NCBI GenBank assembly: GCA_964437425.1
Contig: CAYTGO010000009.1
Span: forward strand, 3,201-67,200
Length of the DNA: 64,000 nt
Direction of reading: 5' to 3'
Origin: Scalindua sp964437425
Lineage (GTDB): Bacteria > Planctomycetota > Brocadiia > Brocadiales > Scalinduaceae
Shown here: in pieces, positions 44,479-52,666 of the stretch
Layout of the letters: every line of letters starts with the position of its first letter
Position numbering within the stretch: position 1 is the first letter of the stretch
Program-made: the position numbers and the translations under genes
Notes under the pieces: generated by a model
What the model was told of the DNA's origin: nothing
Seen by the model: only the letters and a program-made list of their open reading frames with translations
Databases searched by the model: none

Positions 44479-45990
44479 TTAAAATTCTACCTGTGTTCTA
44501 ATACCTATAACTCCAGCCGTATCATTTGAACCCATCCCGGCGGGATCAAAAACAGCTTGAAAGTTTGGTGTAACGGCAAAGCGATTATTAACCTGAAATT
44601 TATAATAAACCTCTAACGCGCTCTCTTTATCTCCATCGACTATGTCTAACATACCAAATGCCATAGCGACTTCATCATTGACCCTTGAAAAGAATGGAGA
44701 CCTGAACCGGAGACCTGCACTCCATGCACTTGCGATACTTGCATCATCCTCCTCCGATTCATTAGCTCCATAACGTCCAAATGCGGTCAGTCTGGTGGAA
44801 AGATTCTGATCTATGCTGACACCGAAACCGTTGTTATCCTCCGTACCTCCTTTAGTCTTTCCCCACAGGCGATAGTTGCCCTCTTGGTTAAAGAAGAAGT
44901 GAGATCTATATCCTATTTCAGCTATAGCGTATAGACCATCAGTGATATTGGTACCTGAATTATCAATACTTTGCAAACCAAACCCAAGCGTGAATGCTCT
45001 TCTTGTATCAAAAAATGCCAATAAACCGGGACCGTTTCCAGGCTGCTCCATTGCAGGATTATTCACAAAGGCACTTGTTATAAATTGTGTGGTTTCGTCG
45101 TTAGCAACCGTGTTGGAATCAAAGTAGTTTGTCAAGTCTACTTTACCACCTACAATCCTTAATCTTTCCAGCAAAAGAAACGTCTGCAACCATGCTTCCC
45201 GGACAGAAACCCTGTCAACTCCATCAGTGTCCTGCAACGAACCGGAATCATCATTAAGACCTGAAATACTTCCAACAATCTCATCAGGACCATTACCTCC
45301 TATCGATTCGAGGTCCAGGAAAAAAGTAGTGTAGAGAAGCGGCCTCGCTATAAACAGCAGATCAGTGGAACCTTCTGCAAAACTCTTCTTTCCGCTATTA
45401 GCAACACTCTTTCCCTGCCTGTCACTATTTATTAACTGCTGAAAGATACCTGTACCGCTGGCACCAATGATTACACGGCTCTCCATTTCCTCTTCAACCG
45501 CAGCTGAAATCCTGTCTGATATACTCTCTCGTCTGGCAAATTTAAATAGTTTGAACCGTGATCTTTTCTTCTGCTTCAAACCGCAACTGGGGCATTTTTT
45601 GTCCTCACCCTGTGCAGTAAAGACATGCCCTTTTCGACAGACATATTCCTGTACACGTCTTATTTCATCAGTTATATCCATGAGAGAGGCCCTGTCTTTA
45701 AGATCGTAAACCATATCTTCCAGCGTACTAATCTTGTTTTCAAGTCCCTTTTGGTCATCAATAGAGTCATACTGACTGTGCTTTTGTTTTGTTTCTGAAG
45801 TAGACCTTGCCACCTCCGGTTCAGCACTTTCAACCGTATCAAGATATTTTTCCAGCCTGTTTATGGTGTTCTTCATACTTATTACTTGCCTGTTTAATGC
45901 CTCAAATTCCTCATCTGATACCGCAGCAAATACAGTATTACAAGAAAGTAAAATAATAAACAGATGCGGTAGATAATAAAAATACTTCAT
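44479..45990 (-). CDS. B12-regulated outer-membrane porin with zinc-ribbon-like segment
   Basis: 503 residues from ATG 45990, with GGAGG at 45996-46000; the longer ORF to 46086 runs into the riboswitch and is not coding. Signal peptide (MKYFYYLPHLFIILLSCNTVFAA). A coiled coil (25-60 and 82-110) precedes a putative zinc site C118-x3-H122, C133, C136 (VCRKGHVF, KKCPSCG), then a barrel domain (about 175-503) with OprB-like features and a C-terminal Phe. Two B12 riboswitches in series precede it. No BtuB-type receptor is in the window, so this may be the outer-membrane entry route for corrinoids. The barrel assignment is by pattern. Confidence 0.8.
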   Translation of the reverse strand: MKYFYYLPHLFIILLSCNTVFAAVSDEEFEALNRQVISMKNTINRLEKYLDTVESAEPEVARSTSETKQKHSQYDSIDDQKGLENKISTLEDMVYDLKDRASLMDITDEIRRVQEYVCRKGHVFTAQGEDKKCPSCGLKQKKRSRFKLFKFARRESISDRISAAVEEEMESRVIIGASGTGIFQQLINSDRQGKSVANSGKKSFAEGSTDLLFIARPLLYTTFFLDLESIGGNGPDEIVGSISGLNDDSGSLQDTDGVDRVSVREAWLQTFLLLERLRIVGGKVDLTNYFDSNTVANDETTQFITSAFVNNPAMEQPGNGPGLLAFFDTRRAFTLGFGLQSIDNSGTNITDGLYAIAEIGYRSHFFFNQEGNYRLWGKTKGGTEDNNGFGVSIDQNLSTRLTAFGRYGANESEEDDASIASAWSAGLRFRSPFFSRVNDEVAMAFGMLDIVDGDKESALEVYYKFQVNNRFAVTPNFQAVFDPAGMGSNDTAGVIGIRTQVEF

Positions 45991-46029
45991 GCAAACCTCC
46001 TTTTCCCCTCGGAAAAAAGTTTTAGAAAA

Positions 46030-46200
46030 AACGTGTAAGACAGGTTTCCTGGCTTTCGGATCATCCTGGTTTCTGCACCTTCCCATCCGCCGGAAACGGA
46101 CAGTGGCATTTTGCAGATTTCGTCACCGATTACAGTTGCGGGGCAGCTCCCGTTAACCGAGTTTCAGCTCGGCGGGGATTCCCTGATATCTCACACACAG
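46030..46200 (-). promoter_or_regulatory. Cobalamin riboswitch B (proximal of tandem pair)
   Basis: Minus-strand core: AGGGAATCC, CCCCGCAACTGTAA, TGCCACTG, GGGAAGG and the B12 box AGCCAGGAAACCTGTC. It ends about 40 nt before the porin start. No T-run terminator follows; instead a 6-bp stem (TTTTCC/GGAAAA) touches the GGAGG ribosome-binding site, which suggests control at translation. Confidence 0.9.
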
Positions 46201-46254
46201 TAAAGATTTAAAATAAATAGGACACAGATTCTCACAGATAAATACTAAATCATG

Positions 46255-46279
46255 ATGGAAGGCTAAAGCCTTCCGCTAC
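46255..46279 (-). repeat. Dispersed palindromic intergenic element, copy 2
   Basis: Contains the 8-bp perfect palindrome GGAAGGCT-AA-AGCCTTCC (46257-46274). Reverse-oriented match to 15844-15869 with two differences. It lies between the two riboswitches. Confidence 0.65.
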
Positions 46280-46310
46280 AGCCAGTTTGTTTCTATCCTG
46301 AAAATTGCAA

Positions 46311-46350
46311 ATAAAAAAGCCCGAATCTTCGATGTGAAGATTCGGGCTTT
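46311..46350 (-). terminator. Terminator of riboswitch A
   Basis: Arms 46318-46330 and 46336-46348 pair perfectly over 13 bp with a 5-nt loop; the minus strand continues with six T residues. It follows riboswitch A directly, so it should be the transcription switch for that riboswitch. Confidence 0.9.
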
Positions 46351-46422
46351 ATATTGTCCAATTGTCAATAAACGTATCATGCCTCCACCTTCTTTACCTT
46401 CGAAGAGTTAAATGTGAAGTAT

Positions 46423-46626
46423 TTACGGGTAGGTCTTCTGACTATCGGGTCATCCTGATGACTGCGCCTTCCCACCCCGGTCAAAGCCGGGAGAAGTGGC
46501 CTGTTATCACGAAAAAATGTGAAATGCAGTCTCAGTAGCCGATTACAGCGGCGGGTCCGTGCCCTTTAAGGGACTTCCCTATTATGTCACTACCAGCAGT
46601 AAGTTGCTGTTCGCGAACGCCCGTAA
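46423..46626 (-). promoter_or_regulatory. Cobalamin riboswitch A (distal of tandem pair)
   Basis: Minus-strand core: AGGGAAGTCC, CCCGCCGCTGTAA, GGCCACT, GGGAAGG and the box AGTCAGAAGACCTACC. The P1 stem TTACGGG/CCCGTAA (46620-46626 with 46423-46429) is fully paired, whereas the cbiM riboswitch uses TTACAGG/CCTGTAA, a compensatory change that supports the stem. Confidence 0.93.
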
Positions 46627-46682
46627 ACAAACTTTAGAATTTTCAAAGTACAGTAATCAATCTAAAATTGACTACGTCATTG

Positions 46683-46710
46683 AATATAATGACATGGAAA
46701 TTATTGTCAA
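46683..46710 (-). promoter_or_regulatory. Sigma-70-type promoter of the tandem riboswitch leader
   Basis: On the minus strand TTGACA (46710-46705) and TATATT (46688-46683) are 16 bp apart. The predicted start near 46675 is about 50 nt before riboswitch A. Confidence 0.65.
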
Positions 46711-46832
46711 GAAGAAACTGTTTAAACACTTTTCCAGCATTTCCTTATGTAATGAAAGCATAACTACTTAGCTAAGACTTTATTACTCAAAAGTATTTCC
46801 TGATTTTTAAAAATTTTACTGTATAAAAAAGC

Positions 46833-46860
46833 TTGACAATTAATGAGGATTATTTATATT
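46833..46860 (+). promoter_or_regulatory. Sigma-70-type promoter of the ferredoxin gene
   Basis: TTGACA at 46833-46838 and TATATT at 46855-46860 are 16 bp apart, the same hexamers and spacing as the divergent riboswitch-leader promoter. It leaves a leader of about 95 nt before the ferredoxin ATG. Confidence 0.65.
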
Positions 46861-46962
46861 AAAATTTAAATTATTATCTTATATTTGCTTAGAAAATTGT
46901 GTAGGGTTTTGTTAGTGGTAAAGAAACTAACATAATTATTTTTTTATAAAAGGAGGAAGTAA

Positions 46963-47151
46963 ATGAAGGCTACAATAGATGCTGATGAGTGTACCGGTTG
47001 TGAACTCTGTGTAACAACATGTCCGGAGGTTTTTGACATGGAAGATGACGTCGCTGTCGTAAAGGGTGATTCCGTTCCTGGAGATGCAGAGGAAACCTGT
47101 AGACAGGCAGCAGAAGAGTGCCCTGTTGAATGCATAGCTATTGATGATTAA
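46963..47151 (+). CDS. Small ferredoxin
   Basis: 62 residues, strongly acidic. Cluster motif CTGCELCVTTCP (residues 10-21) plus the C-terminal Cys set in CRQAAEECPVECI. The spacing and length fit the monocluster [4Fe-4S] ferredoxins of anaerobes, in which one C-terminal CP cysteine completes the cluster; extra cysteines could form a disulfide. Soluble electron carrier. Strong ribosome-binding site AAAAGGAGGAAGT. Single gene with its own promoter and terminator. Confidence 0.93.
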   Translation: MKATIDADECTGCELCVTTCPEVFDMEDDVAVVKGDSVPGDAEETCRQAAEECPVECIAIDD

Positions 47152-47208
47152 TTTCTTGCATAGCACCGGCCCAGGCGGGAAGGTACTATGACAAGTATAA
47201 AATATGAT

Positions 47209-47270
47209 AAGGAGAACTGCACGGGTAAGAATTGTAAAACAATTCTTACTGGCATTCTCCTTATTTTATT
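47209..47270 (+). terminator. Terminator after the ferredoxin gene
   Basis: An 11-bp perfect stem (47225-47235 with 47239-47249) nested inside an outer AAGGAGA/TCTCCTT stem (47209-47215 with 47256-47262), followed by ATTTTATTT on the plus strand. Confidence 0.75.
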
Positions 47271-48036
47271 TCTCCACCTTTTTTAACTCATCCCGGTTTT
47301 CTTTTGACAGCTCTGCATTATAAAAATCATCATCTTCCGGCAGTGACAGGTACGAATTAGAAGTATAATCAATCCCGATCCTTACATTTTCCGTCTGACA
47401 CTCAAGCAAATGCCCTCCCGCCTTTTTGTCTTCAGTAATAAAGTGGAAATGATAACCGGGAACATTTATTCCTTCCATATAATCCGGAAACCAGGATCCC
47501 ACTAACGTACCCTTTACATCATGAAACTCAAATATTGGTTGGTTCTTTACTATTTCAACAAGCGGTGGATACGGTCTGTTCTGCCCGGGAACACTCCTTG
47601 CCTTGATATACTCAAACGTCCCTTCAATTTTGAATGCATAAAAGATGTTTTCTGTCGGCAACATACCGTCCAGAAATAGTTTTAGTTGATCGTAGTTTAC
47701 TGACTTGTCTATTTCCTTTGTTTCGTCTGATTCAAAGAAAGTAACCACGGCAAACGGGGTTTTCATTATATCGTCAACAGGATAAGCAATTCCGTCCGCT
47801 TTAATCTGATAAAACACACCATCTAATCCAATCATCTCACCATCAAGGTTGTTAAATGTTCCCAGTCCGAGGTCACCATGCCTCTTTAATTCTCCAAATG
47901 TCATATCCCCATCATAGATCTCATCCAACAGAGCGTTTATAGTTGACGTCTGATATAAGACTTCCTCGTTCTTTTGTGCGAATGAACATCCGCATGTTAG
48001 TATTACCAGAATTGTGGCTGACAAAAGATGTCGCAT
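47266..48036 (-). CDS. budA: Exported acetolactate decarboxylase
   Basis: 256 residues. Family marks: INALLDEIYDGDMTFGELKRHGDLGLGTFN.LDGEM near the N-terminus and the zinc-ligand region GYHFHFITEDKKAGGHLLE near residue 200. Known reaction: 2-acetolactate to acetoin with loss of CO2. The N-terminus is a lipoprotein-type signal (LVILTCGC; Cys after LTCG), which is unusual if its substrate is cytoplasmic. No acetolactate synthase is adjacent. The terminator of the ferredoxin gene overlaps its 3' end on the other strand. Confidence 0.9.
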   Translation of the reverse strand: MRHLLSATILVILTCGCSFAQKNEEVLYQTSTINALLDEIYDGDMTFGELKRHGDLGLGTFNNLDGEMIGLDGVFYQIKADGIAYPVDDIMKTPFAVVTFFESDETKEIDKSVNYDQLKLFLDGMLPTENIFYAFKIEGTFEYIKARSVPGQNRPYPPLVEIVKNQPIFEFHDVKGTLVGSWFPDYMEGINVPGYHFHFITEDKKAGGHLLECQTENVRIGIDYTSNSYLSLPEDDDFYNAELSKENRDELKKVEK

Positions 48037-48084
48037 ATTTATTTAGTACAGAGATGAGAATACAGGCAACTCATGCGATTTAGG

Positions 48085-49095
48085 TTACAATAACTTTTCA
48101 GCAATCTGAACTGCGTTAAGTGCCGCACCTTTCAGGAGATTATCACTTACGACCCACATGTTTAGTCCGTTCTCGACAGAGCTGTCTTCCCGTATTCTTC
48201 CCACGAAAGTATCATCTTTGCCGGCGGCATCTGTTGCCAATGGATATAATTGTTTTGACGGATCATCAAGGACTACAACGCCTTCCGACTTGCTTAACAA
48301 GTCCCTGGCCTGATCAGCACTAAACGGCCCCTCTGTTTCTATATTAACCGACTCACTGTGCCCCCTGAATACAGGCACCCTCACGGTAGTTGTTGTTATG
48401 CGGAATGAGCTGTCCTCCAGAATTTTCTTTGTTTCATTAATCATCTTCATCTCTTCATCGGTATAGCCGTTTTCCTTGAAGGCATCACTCTGAGGTAATT
48501 GAGGAAGAGCGTTAAATGCTATCTGATGAGGAAATATACTGCGATCAAATCCTTCACTCTTCTCTGAAAGAATATGCTCGGTTTCGTTCTTTAATTCCAC
48601 CAGGGCATTGTAGCCTGCTCCGGATACTGCCTGGTATGTTGAAACTACCACCCTTTTGATTTTTACTGCATCATGTATCGGCTTTAAAACCAAAACTAGT
48701 TGTATCGTTGAACAGTTTGGATTCGCAATTACGCCATTATGTTCCGAGATCCTGTTTGCGTTTACTTCCGGTACGACCAGAGGTACATCTTCGTCCATTC
48801 TGAAGGCACTGGTGTTGTCCACGACAACACAATTGCTCTTTATAGCATAAGGCACAAATTCCCTGCTGATACCCCCCCCCGCACTGAATAGTCCGATGTT
48901 CATTCCTTCGAATGAATCTGCCGTCAATTCCTGTACCTGTACCTCCTTTCCACGAAAAACTACGCTCTTTCCTGCCGAACGGCTTGAAGCGAGCGGTCTT
49001 AATTCATCAATAGGAAAATCTCTTCTTTCAAGCACTCTGAGCATCTCTGTTCCTACTGCTCCTGTGACCCCTACTACTGCAACATTAACTCCCAT
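48085..49095 (-). CDS. asd: Aspartate-semialdehyde dehydrogenase
   Basis: 336 residues from ATG 49095, which has AAAGGAG correctly spaced; a GTG three codons upstream falls in the site. NADP-binding VAVVGVTGAVGTEMLRVLERR, LFSAGGGISREFVP, the catalytic Cys in NPNCSTIQ, and VVSTYQAVSGAG. It makes L-aspartate 4-semialdehyde from aspartyl phosphate, for lysine/diaminopimelate, threonine and methionine. The glycine triplet at SAGGG is encoded by a run of nine G, a potential slippage site, but the frame is intact. The gene upstream is RNase HII-like. Confidence 0.95.
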   Translation of the reverse strand: MGVNVAVVGVTGAVGTEMLRVLERRDFPIDELRPLASSRSAGKSVVFRGKEVQVQELTADSFEGMNIGLFSAGGGISREFVPYAIKSNCVVVDNTSAFRMDEDVPLVVPEVNANRISEHNGVIANPNCSTIQLVLVLKPIHDAVKIKRVVVSTYQAVSGAGYNALVELKNETEHILSEKSEGFDRSIFPHQIAFNALPQLPQSDAFKENGYTDEEMKMINETKKILEDSSFRITTTTVRVPVFRGHSESVNIETEGPFSADQARDLLSKSEGVVVLDDPSKQLYPLATDAAGKDDTFVGRIREDSSVENGLNMWVVSDNLLKGAALNAVQIAEKLL

Positions 49096-49182
49096 ATTCT
49101 TCACTCCTTTTATATTAAATCGTAAACCTGAAATCGTAATTCGTAAATTAACCTTTGTTTTCAGTAGCCAAATCGTTACTGT

Positions 49183-50148
49183 CTATTTAGCCCTGATTAA
49201 AATATCGTCACTTATATTCAATATGTTCTTTACGTCATGAATCTGAGACAGAAACCTCCTGGCATCTTCCGGATAGCCGGCAGTCGGCTTTATGTCCTGT
49301 ACCTTTTCCTGCCAGAACGAATTGAATAATTTGATAAATAGCTCACGGATGTATTTACTGAACATCGAAGCAAGAGCCGTTGGAAAATACTTTGAGTCTG
49401 CGCCCACAATAAAAGAGACATCCATCATTTTGTTTTCATTCTTAATACTGTAGGTTGACAAAGGGTTTCCTTCTACAATTGAATCTATATTACATCCCTC
49501 AAAATTCTGTGCCAGTAAATCTTTGTAATAGTTTCTTCCCCCGTGTTTATCTATTAAAACTTTCGGTTCGTGCATCCCGTGATACTCGAAAATTTCTTTA
49601 AGATGCGTTACACAATCCTTGAAAAGGAGTAAAGACTTGTTACCAAGAATATCAAGTTGCCTGTTTATCTCTGACACACACAGAAACCGGCTTTTCATGT
49701 CAATTATGCGTACATCCCGCAAGTTTGCCGTATCATTGAAGATGTCCGCATAATTCATGATTGCAGATACATTTGAAGCAACTGGCAAATCAAGATCTCT
49801 TCCCCGGTACCATGGATATTTTTCCAGGACGCCTTCATCACAACCTGACAGCAATTTCAGTAAATCAGTGAACTTTGTTACCGGGCCTTTTGTGTGCCAC
49901 ACAAAAGATAAAACTGTCTCTTCCAGCATTTTCAATCCGGTTTTCTGCTGATACAACTTTTTACTGTCACCAACGATTATACGATTTCCACGTTTTTGAA
50001 TTTTCTCAGAAACAGCGTCCTTCAGAAGGTGCCAGATGTTTGTTTCCTGGTGATATTCATCAGGTATTTCCATTACTACCTTAGAGAGAACAAACGGACC
50101 TAATGTGGGACCATAACCGGCTTCATCAATACCAGCAATTATTGGCAT
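49183..50148 (-). CDS. Divergent ribonuclease HII-like protein
   Basis: 321 residues, longer than typical RnhB (about 200-260). It begins GIDEAGYGPTLGP, the RNase HII active-site motif with the first Asp-Glu pair. Further acidic positions appear as VGDSKKLY, VLIDKHGGRNYY and VGADSKYFPTALASMFSKYIRE. An insertion of about 60 residues lies between the first two motifs. RNase HII removes ribonucleotides and RNA from RNA-DNA hybrids. The divergent form may be planctomycete-specific; it may not be the only RnhB in the genome. Confidence 0.8.
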   Translation of the reverse strand: MPIIAGIDEAGYGPTLGPFVLSKVVMEIPDEYHQETNIWHLLKDAVSEKIQKRGNRIIVGDSKKLYQQKTGLKMLEETVLSFVWHTKGPVTKFTDLLKLLSGCDEGVLEKYPWYRGRDLDLPVASNVSAIMNYADIFNDTANLRDVRIIDMKSRFLCVSEINRQLDILGNKSLLLFKDCVTHLKEIFEYHGMHEPKVLIDKHGGRNYYKDLLAQNFEGCNIDSIVEGNPLSTYSIKNENKMMDVSFIVGADSKYFPTALASMFSKYIRELFIKLFNSFWQEKVQDIKPTAGYPEDARRFLSQIHDVKNILNISDDILIRAK

Positions 50149-50403
50149 TTTCTAAAAAAAACGTGGGAATTGTATAAAATTTAAAGTACTTCAGAATTAT
50201 AACGAGTGGGTACAGAGTGTCAAGAAACCATTTCATACCATGAATTCTCACAAAAATTTTGAGAATAAAAGCTATATCGAGGCAAGATGAAGCTCTTACT
50301 ACATAAAATAATGCATAGCTGGCATTGTAGATTTTTATGGTAGTCCGGGAAGATGTATTTTTTTGAAAAAAGAATTTAAAGACGATGGTACATAGGGCCA
50401 TCT

Positions 50404-51723
50404 CTAAGCAAGCTGCAAATTTATCTCTGAAAGTTGCTTTGTATTCTCGTAAAGCTCAATCCACTCAGATAATTTATCTGTCAATCCAAGTTTCTTTAAA
50501 TACGCCATATCAATATCCGGAAAAGAAGTCTCAGAAGAACAATTTCCCTGCGTCGTCATTGCATTTGCTATATGCACGGCCGTTAATGCGTTAAACCCGG
50601 TTGTTTTGTCTTCCACTGACTGGAATTCCGTAGCAACATCTTTTGATCCTGTTCCATCTGAGTCTTCCTGAGTTGACTCATTTGACGTAGCAAACATGCT
50701 CTCTATCAACCTTGACGGGTTGTGGTGAAAGGCAACCACTTCAACTACATTATGGGGAAGCCCCCAAAGCCCTAAAAGATAAGCACCCAGCTCTGAATGA
50801 GAAGTACCCATAACAGTATGCTCTGCCTCTGCAAAACTGCAACCGGTAGTTTCAGTAAGTTCCATCACTTTATTGTACTTTCTAGGTACTTTCAACAATA
50901 TCAATTTTCCTATGTCATGCAGCATCCCTGCAATCATTGCCTCTTCAACTACTTTTCTATCAGCCTCTTCAGCACGTGCAATATCTGCGGCAAACCTGCC
51001 TGTCCTCAAACTGTGCCTCCACATTTTCAACAAAGAAAATCCACATGCTTCTGCATCTTTTGAAATTGAAGAAAACACGTGAAGAGAAAGCACAAGTGAT
51101 TTCAGCGACTCTATCCCTACAAAAACCGCTGCTTGCTGCGGATCAGTAATCTTAATCGGAAGAGCAAAAAAGGAGGAATTAACCAGCTGTAAAATTTTGG
51201 CAGACATTGATACATCCTGTGAAATGAGATGACCTACCTTTTTTATGGAAGGCTCCTCAGACTGCATTTCTGATACAATTAGATTATATAGAACAGGAAC
51301 ACTAGGCAAATTTCTTGTTCCCGCTACAATCTTTTTCAGCGTATCGTCTCTCAGCAAATCTCTAAGTGTACATGTACGCTCAATAGTATTTTTCATTGTT
51401 TCCGCACAACAGGGCTTCATCAAAAACTGGTGTACCGCCATAGTTGACGTCAAAACCTCTTCAGGATTAGAAAGCTCTGAATGGATGATGCGAACTGTTT
51501 CGGGATAGCGTTCACTGACAATGCCAAGTAATTCGATGCCATCCATTCCCTGTATAGAGATATCGGGCACGACAACATCAAAGGGGTTCCTGGACATGAT
51601 ATCCAAAACTTCTTCTCCACTTGCAACAACTTCCATCTCCCATTCAGGACAGATAGGCTCAAGAGCCTTTTGTAATTCTCTAGCCGCACCCGGATCATTA
51701 TCTACAAAAATAACCCTTCTCAT
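50404..51723 (-). CDS. Response regulator with HDOD output domain
   Basis: 439 residues from ATG 51723. A receiver domain (1-120) has the acidic pair VDNDP, the phosphoacceptor Asp in VVVPDISIQGMDG and the Lys in LMKPC. A short helical linker joins an HDOD domain (about 140-335), with LPSVPVLYNLI, ISQDVSMSAKILQLVNSS, and MLHDIGKLILLKVP, the last retaining HD-like residues. HDOD outputs act in signalling through unknown partners. No histidine kinase is nearby. Confidence 0.92.
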   Translation of the reverse strand: MRRVIFVDNDPGAARELQKALEPICPEWEMEVVASGEEVLDIMSRNPFDVVVPDISIQGMDGIELLGIVSERYPETVRIIHSELSNPEEVLTSTMAVHQFLMKPCCAETMKNTIERTCTLRDLLRDDTLKKIVAGTRNLPSVPVLYNLIVSEMQSEEPSIKKVGHLISQDVSMSAKILQLVNSSFFALPIKITDPQQAAVFVGIESLKSLVLSLHVFSSISKDAEACGFSLLKMWRHSLRTGRFAADIARAEEADRKVVEEAMIAGMLHDIGKLILLKVPRKYNKVMELTETTGCSFAEAEHTVMGTSHSELGAYLLGLWGLPHNVVEVVAFHHNPSRLIESMFATSNESTQEDSDGTGSKDVATEFQSVEDKTTGFNALTAVHIANAMTTQGNCSSETSFPDIDMAYLKKLGLTDKLSEWIELYENTKQLSEINLQLA

Positions 51724-52160
51724 CACACACCTTTCACTAAAAAAAGTTATTGAACAGGTAAAAGGAAACTTCTGCCGTATAATATAATATATATACCTGT
51801 TTATTACTTTTCGGTAGAAAGAATGAAAAGATTAGCGAAAAAAAATAAAAATACTGTAATGTATTGAAAGAGAAAAAGACCTTCAAAATAGAGATTCTTT
51901 TAAGTCCCGATTATGATTGACTTTTGACGAAATGTATAGATAGCTACCATAATTTGACAAGGTTGTTTCTAGCCTTAAATGATTTACAGAAACGAAACAG
52001 TGCAACTCTGCCTATTCAATTCTCCTTGACAAAAAAAGTGTCTAAAATATAATTACTTAACACTTTATAACATCACGCAATTTCCAGTAACAAAAAGTTG
52101 TAGTAAAAGGTATTATTTGAATCAGGTTAATTATAGAGGTATCATTTAAAAGGTATAAAT
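51724..52160. other. Intergenic stretch with the his-operon promoter
   Basis: 434 bp between divergent genes with no ORF or RNA found. The notable element is the perfect sigma-70 promoter at 52026-52053. Confidence 0.5.
52026..52053 (+). promoter_or_regulatory. Perfect-consensus sigma-70 promoter
   Basis: TTGACA at 52026-52031 and TATAAT at 52048-52053, 16 bp apart. It should start transcription near 52060, about 100 nt before the first gene of the 52161-55699 unit. Confidence 0.75.
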
Positions 52161-52598
52161 ATGGAAAAAATAGAAGGCAAGGTTGCCAAAATACTCGATG
52201 AATATAGTATAGTAATTAATGTCGGTAGAGATAACGATGTTGTAAATGGGATGGTATTTGCCGTCTTCGTACAGAGTGATGAGGAGGTTAAGGATCCGGA
52301 CAGTGGCGAAGCCCTGGGAAAACTGGAGAATATCAAGGAGCATGTCTTTGTGGCTCATGTACAGGACAAATTCTCAACCTGTGTTGCAGGAGAAAAGGAC
52401 GCATCCTGCGAACATGAATCTCACGGCGCACAGACACTCAGCGGAGCCATGATGGCCGAGTCTATGACAGGAAGACCCGAAAGCAACAAGCTTAGTAATC
52501 AGAAACTGAATGTTAACAGCTCTCAGATAACCGGTGTTCCGCAATTGGGCCCGATATCAGTCGGCGATATGGTACGAGCTGTTGAGGTAGGCGGATAA
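52161..52598 (+). CDS. Small protein with FlgT-C-like beta domain
   Basis: 145 residues, no signal peptide. The first ~85 residues (GKVAKILDEYSIVINVGRDNDVVNGMVFAVF, DPDSGEALGKLE, VFVAHVQDKFSTC) match the pattern of FlgT C-terminal-type domains seen in many stand-alone small proteins. The last ~60 residues are polar and appear disordered, with CEHESHGAQTL. It precedes hisD by 68 bp and shares the promoter. Relation to histidine biosynthesis is unclear. Confidence 0.65.
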   Translation: MEKIEGKVAKILDEYSIVINVGRDNDVVNGMVFAVFVQSDEEVKDPDSGEALGKLENIKEHVFVAHVQDKFSTCVAGEKDASCEHESHGAQTLSGAMMAESMTGRPESNKLSNQKLNVNSSQITGVPQLGPISVGDMVRAVEVGG

Positions 52599-52666
52599 GG
52601 GAGGAACTCAACTCATTATTTAGTCTAACCGGTACGAAAGAATAATAATCGCTAAACAGAGAAAAC

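Noticed and set aside
44479..46086. Longer porin ORF starting at 46086
   Set aside because: The extra 32 codons come from the riboswitch; the start at 45990 has GGAGG and a signal peptide.
46559..46771. 70-codon plus-strand ORF over riboswitch A and its promoter
   Set aside because: Overlaps conserved riboswitch and promoter sequence on the other strand; no ribosome-binding site.
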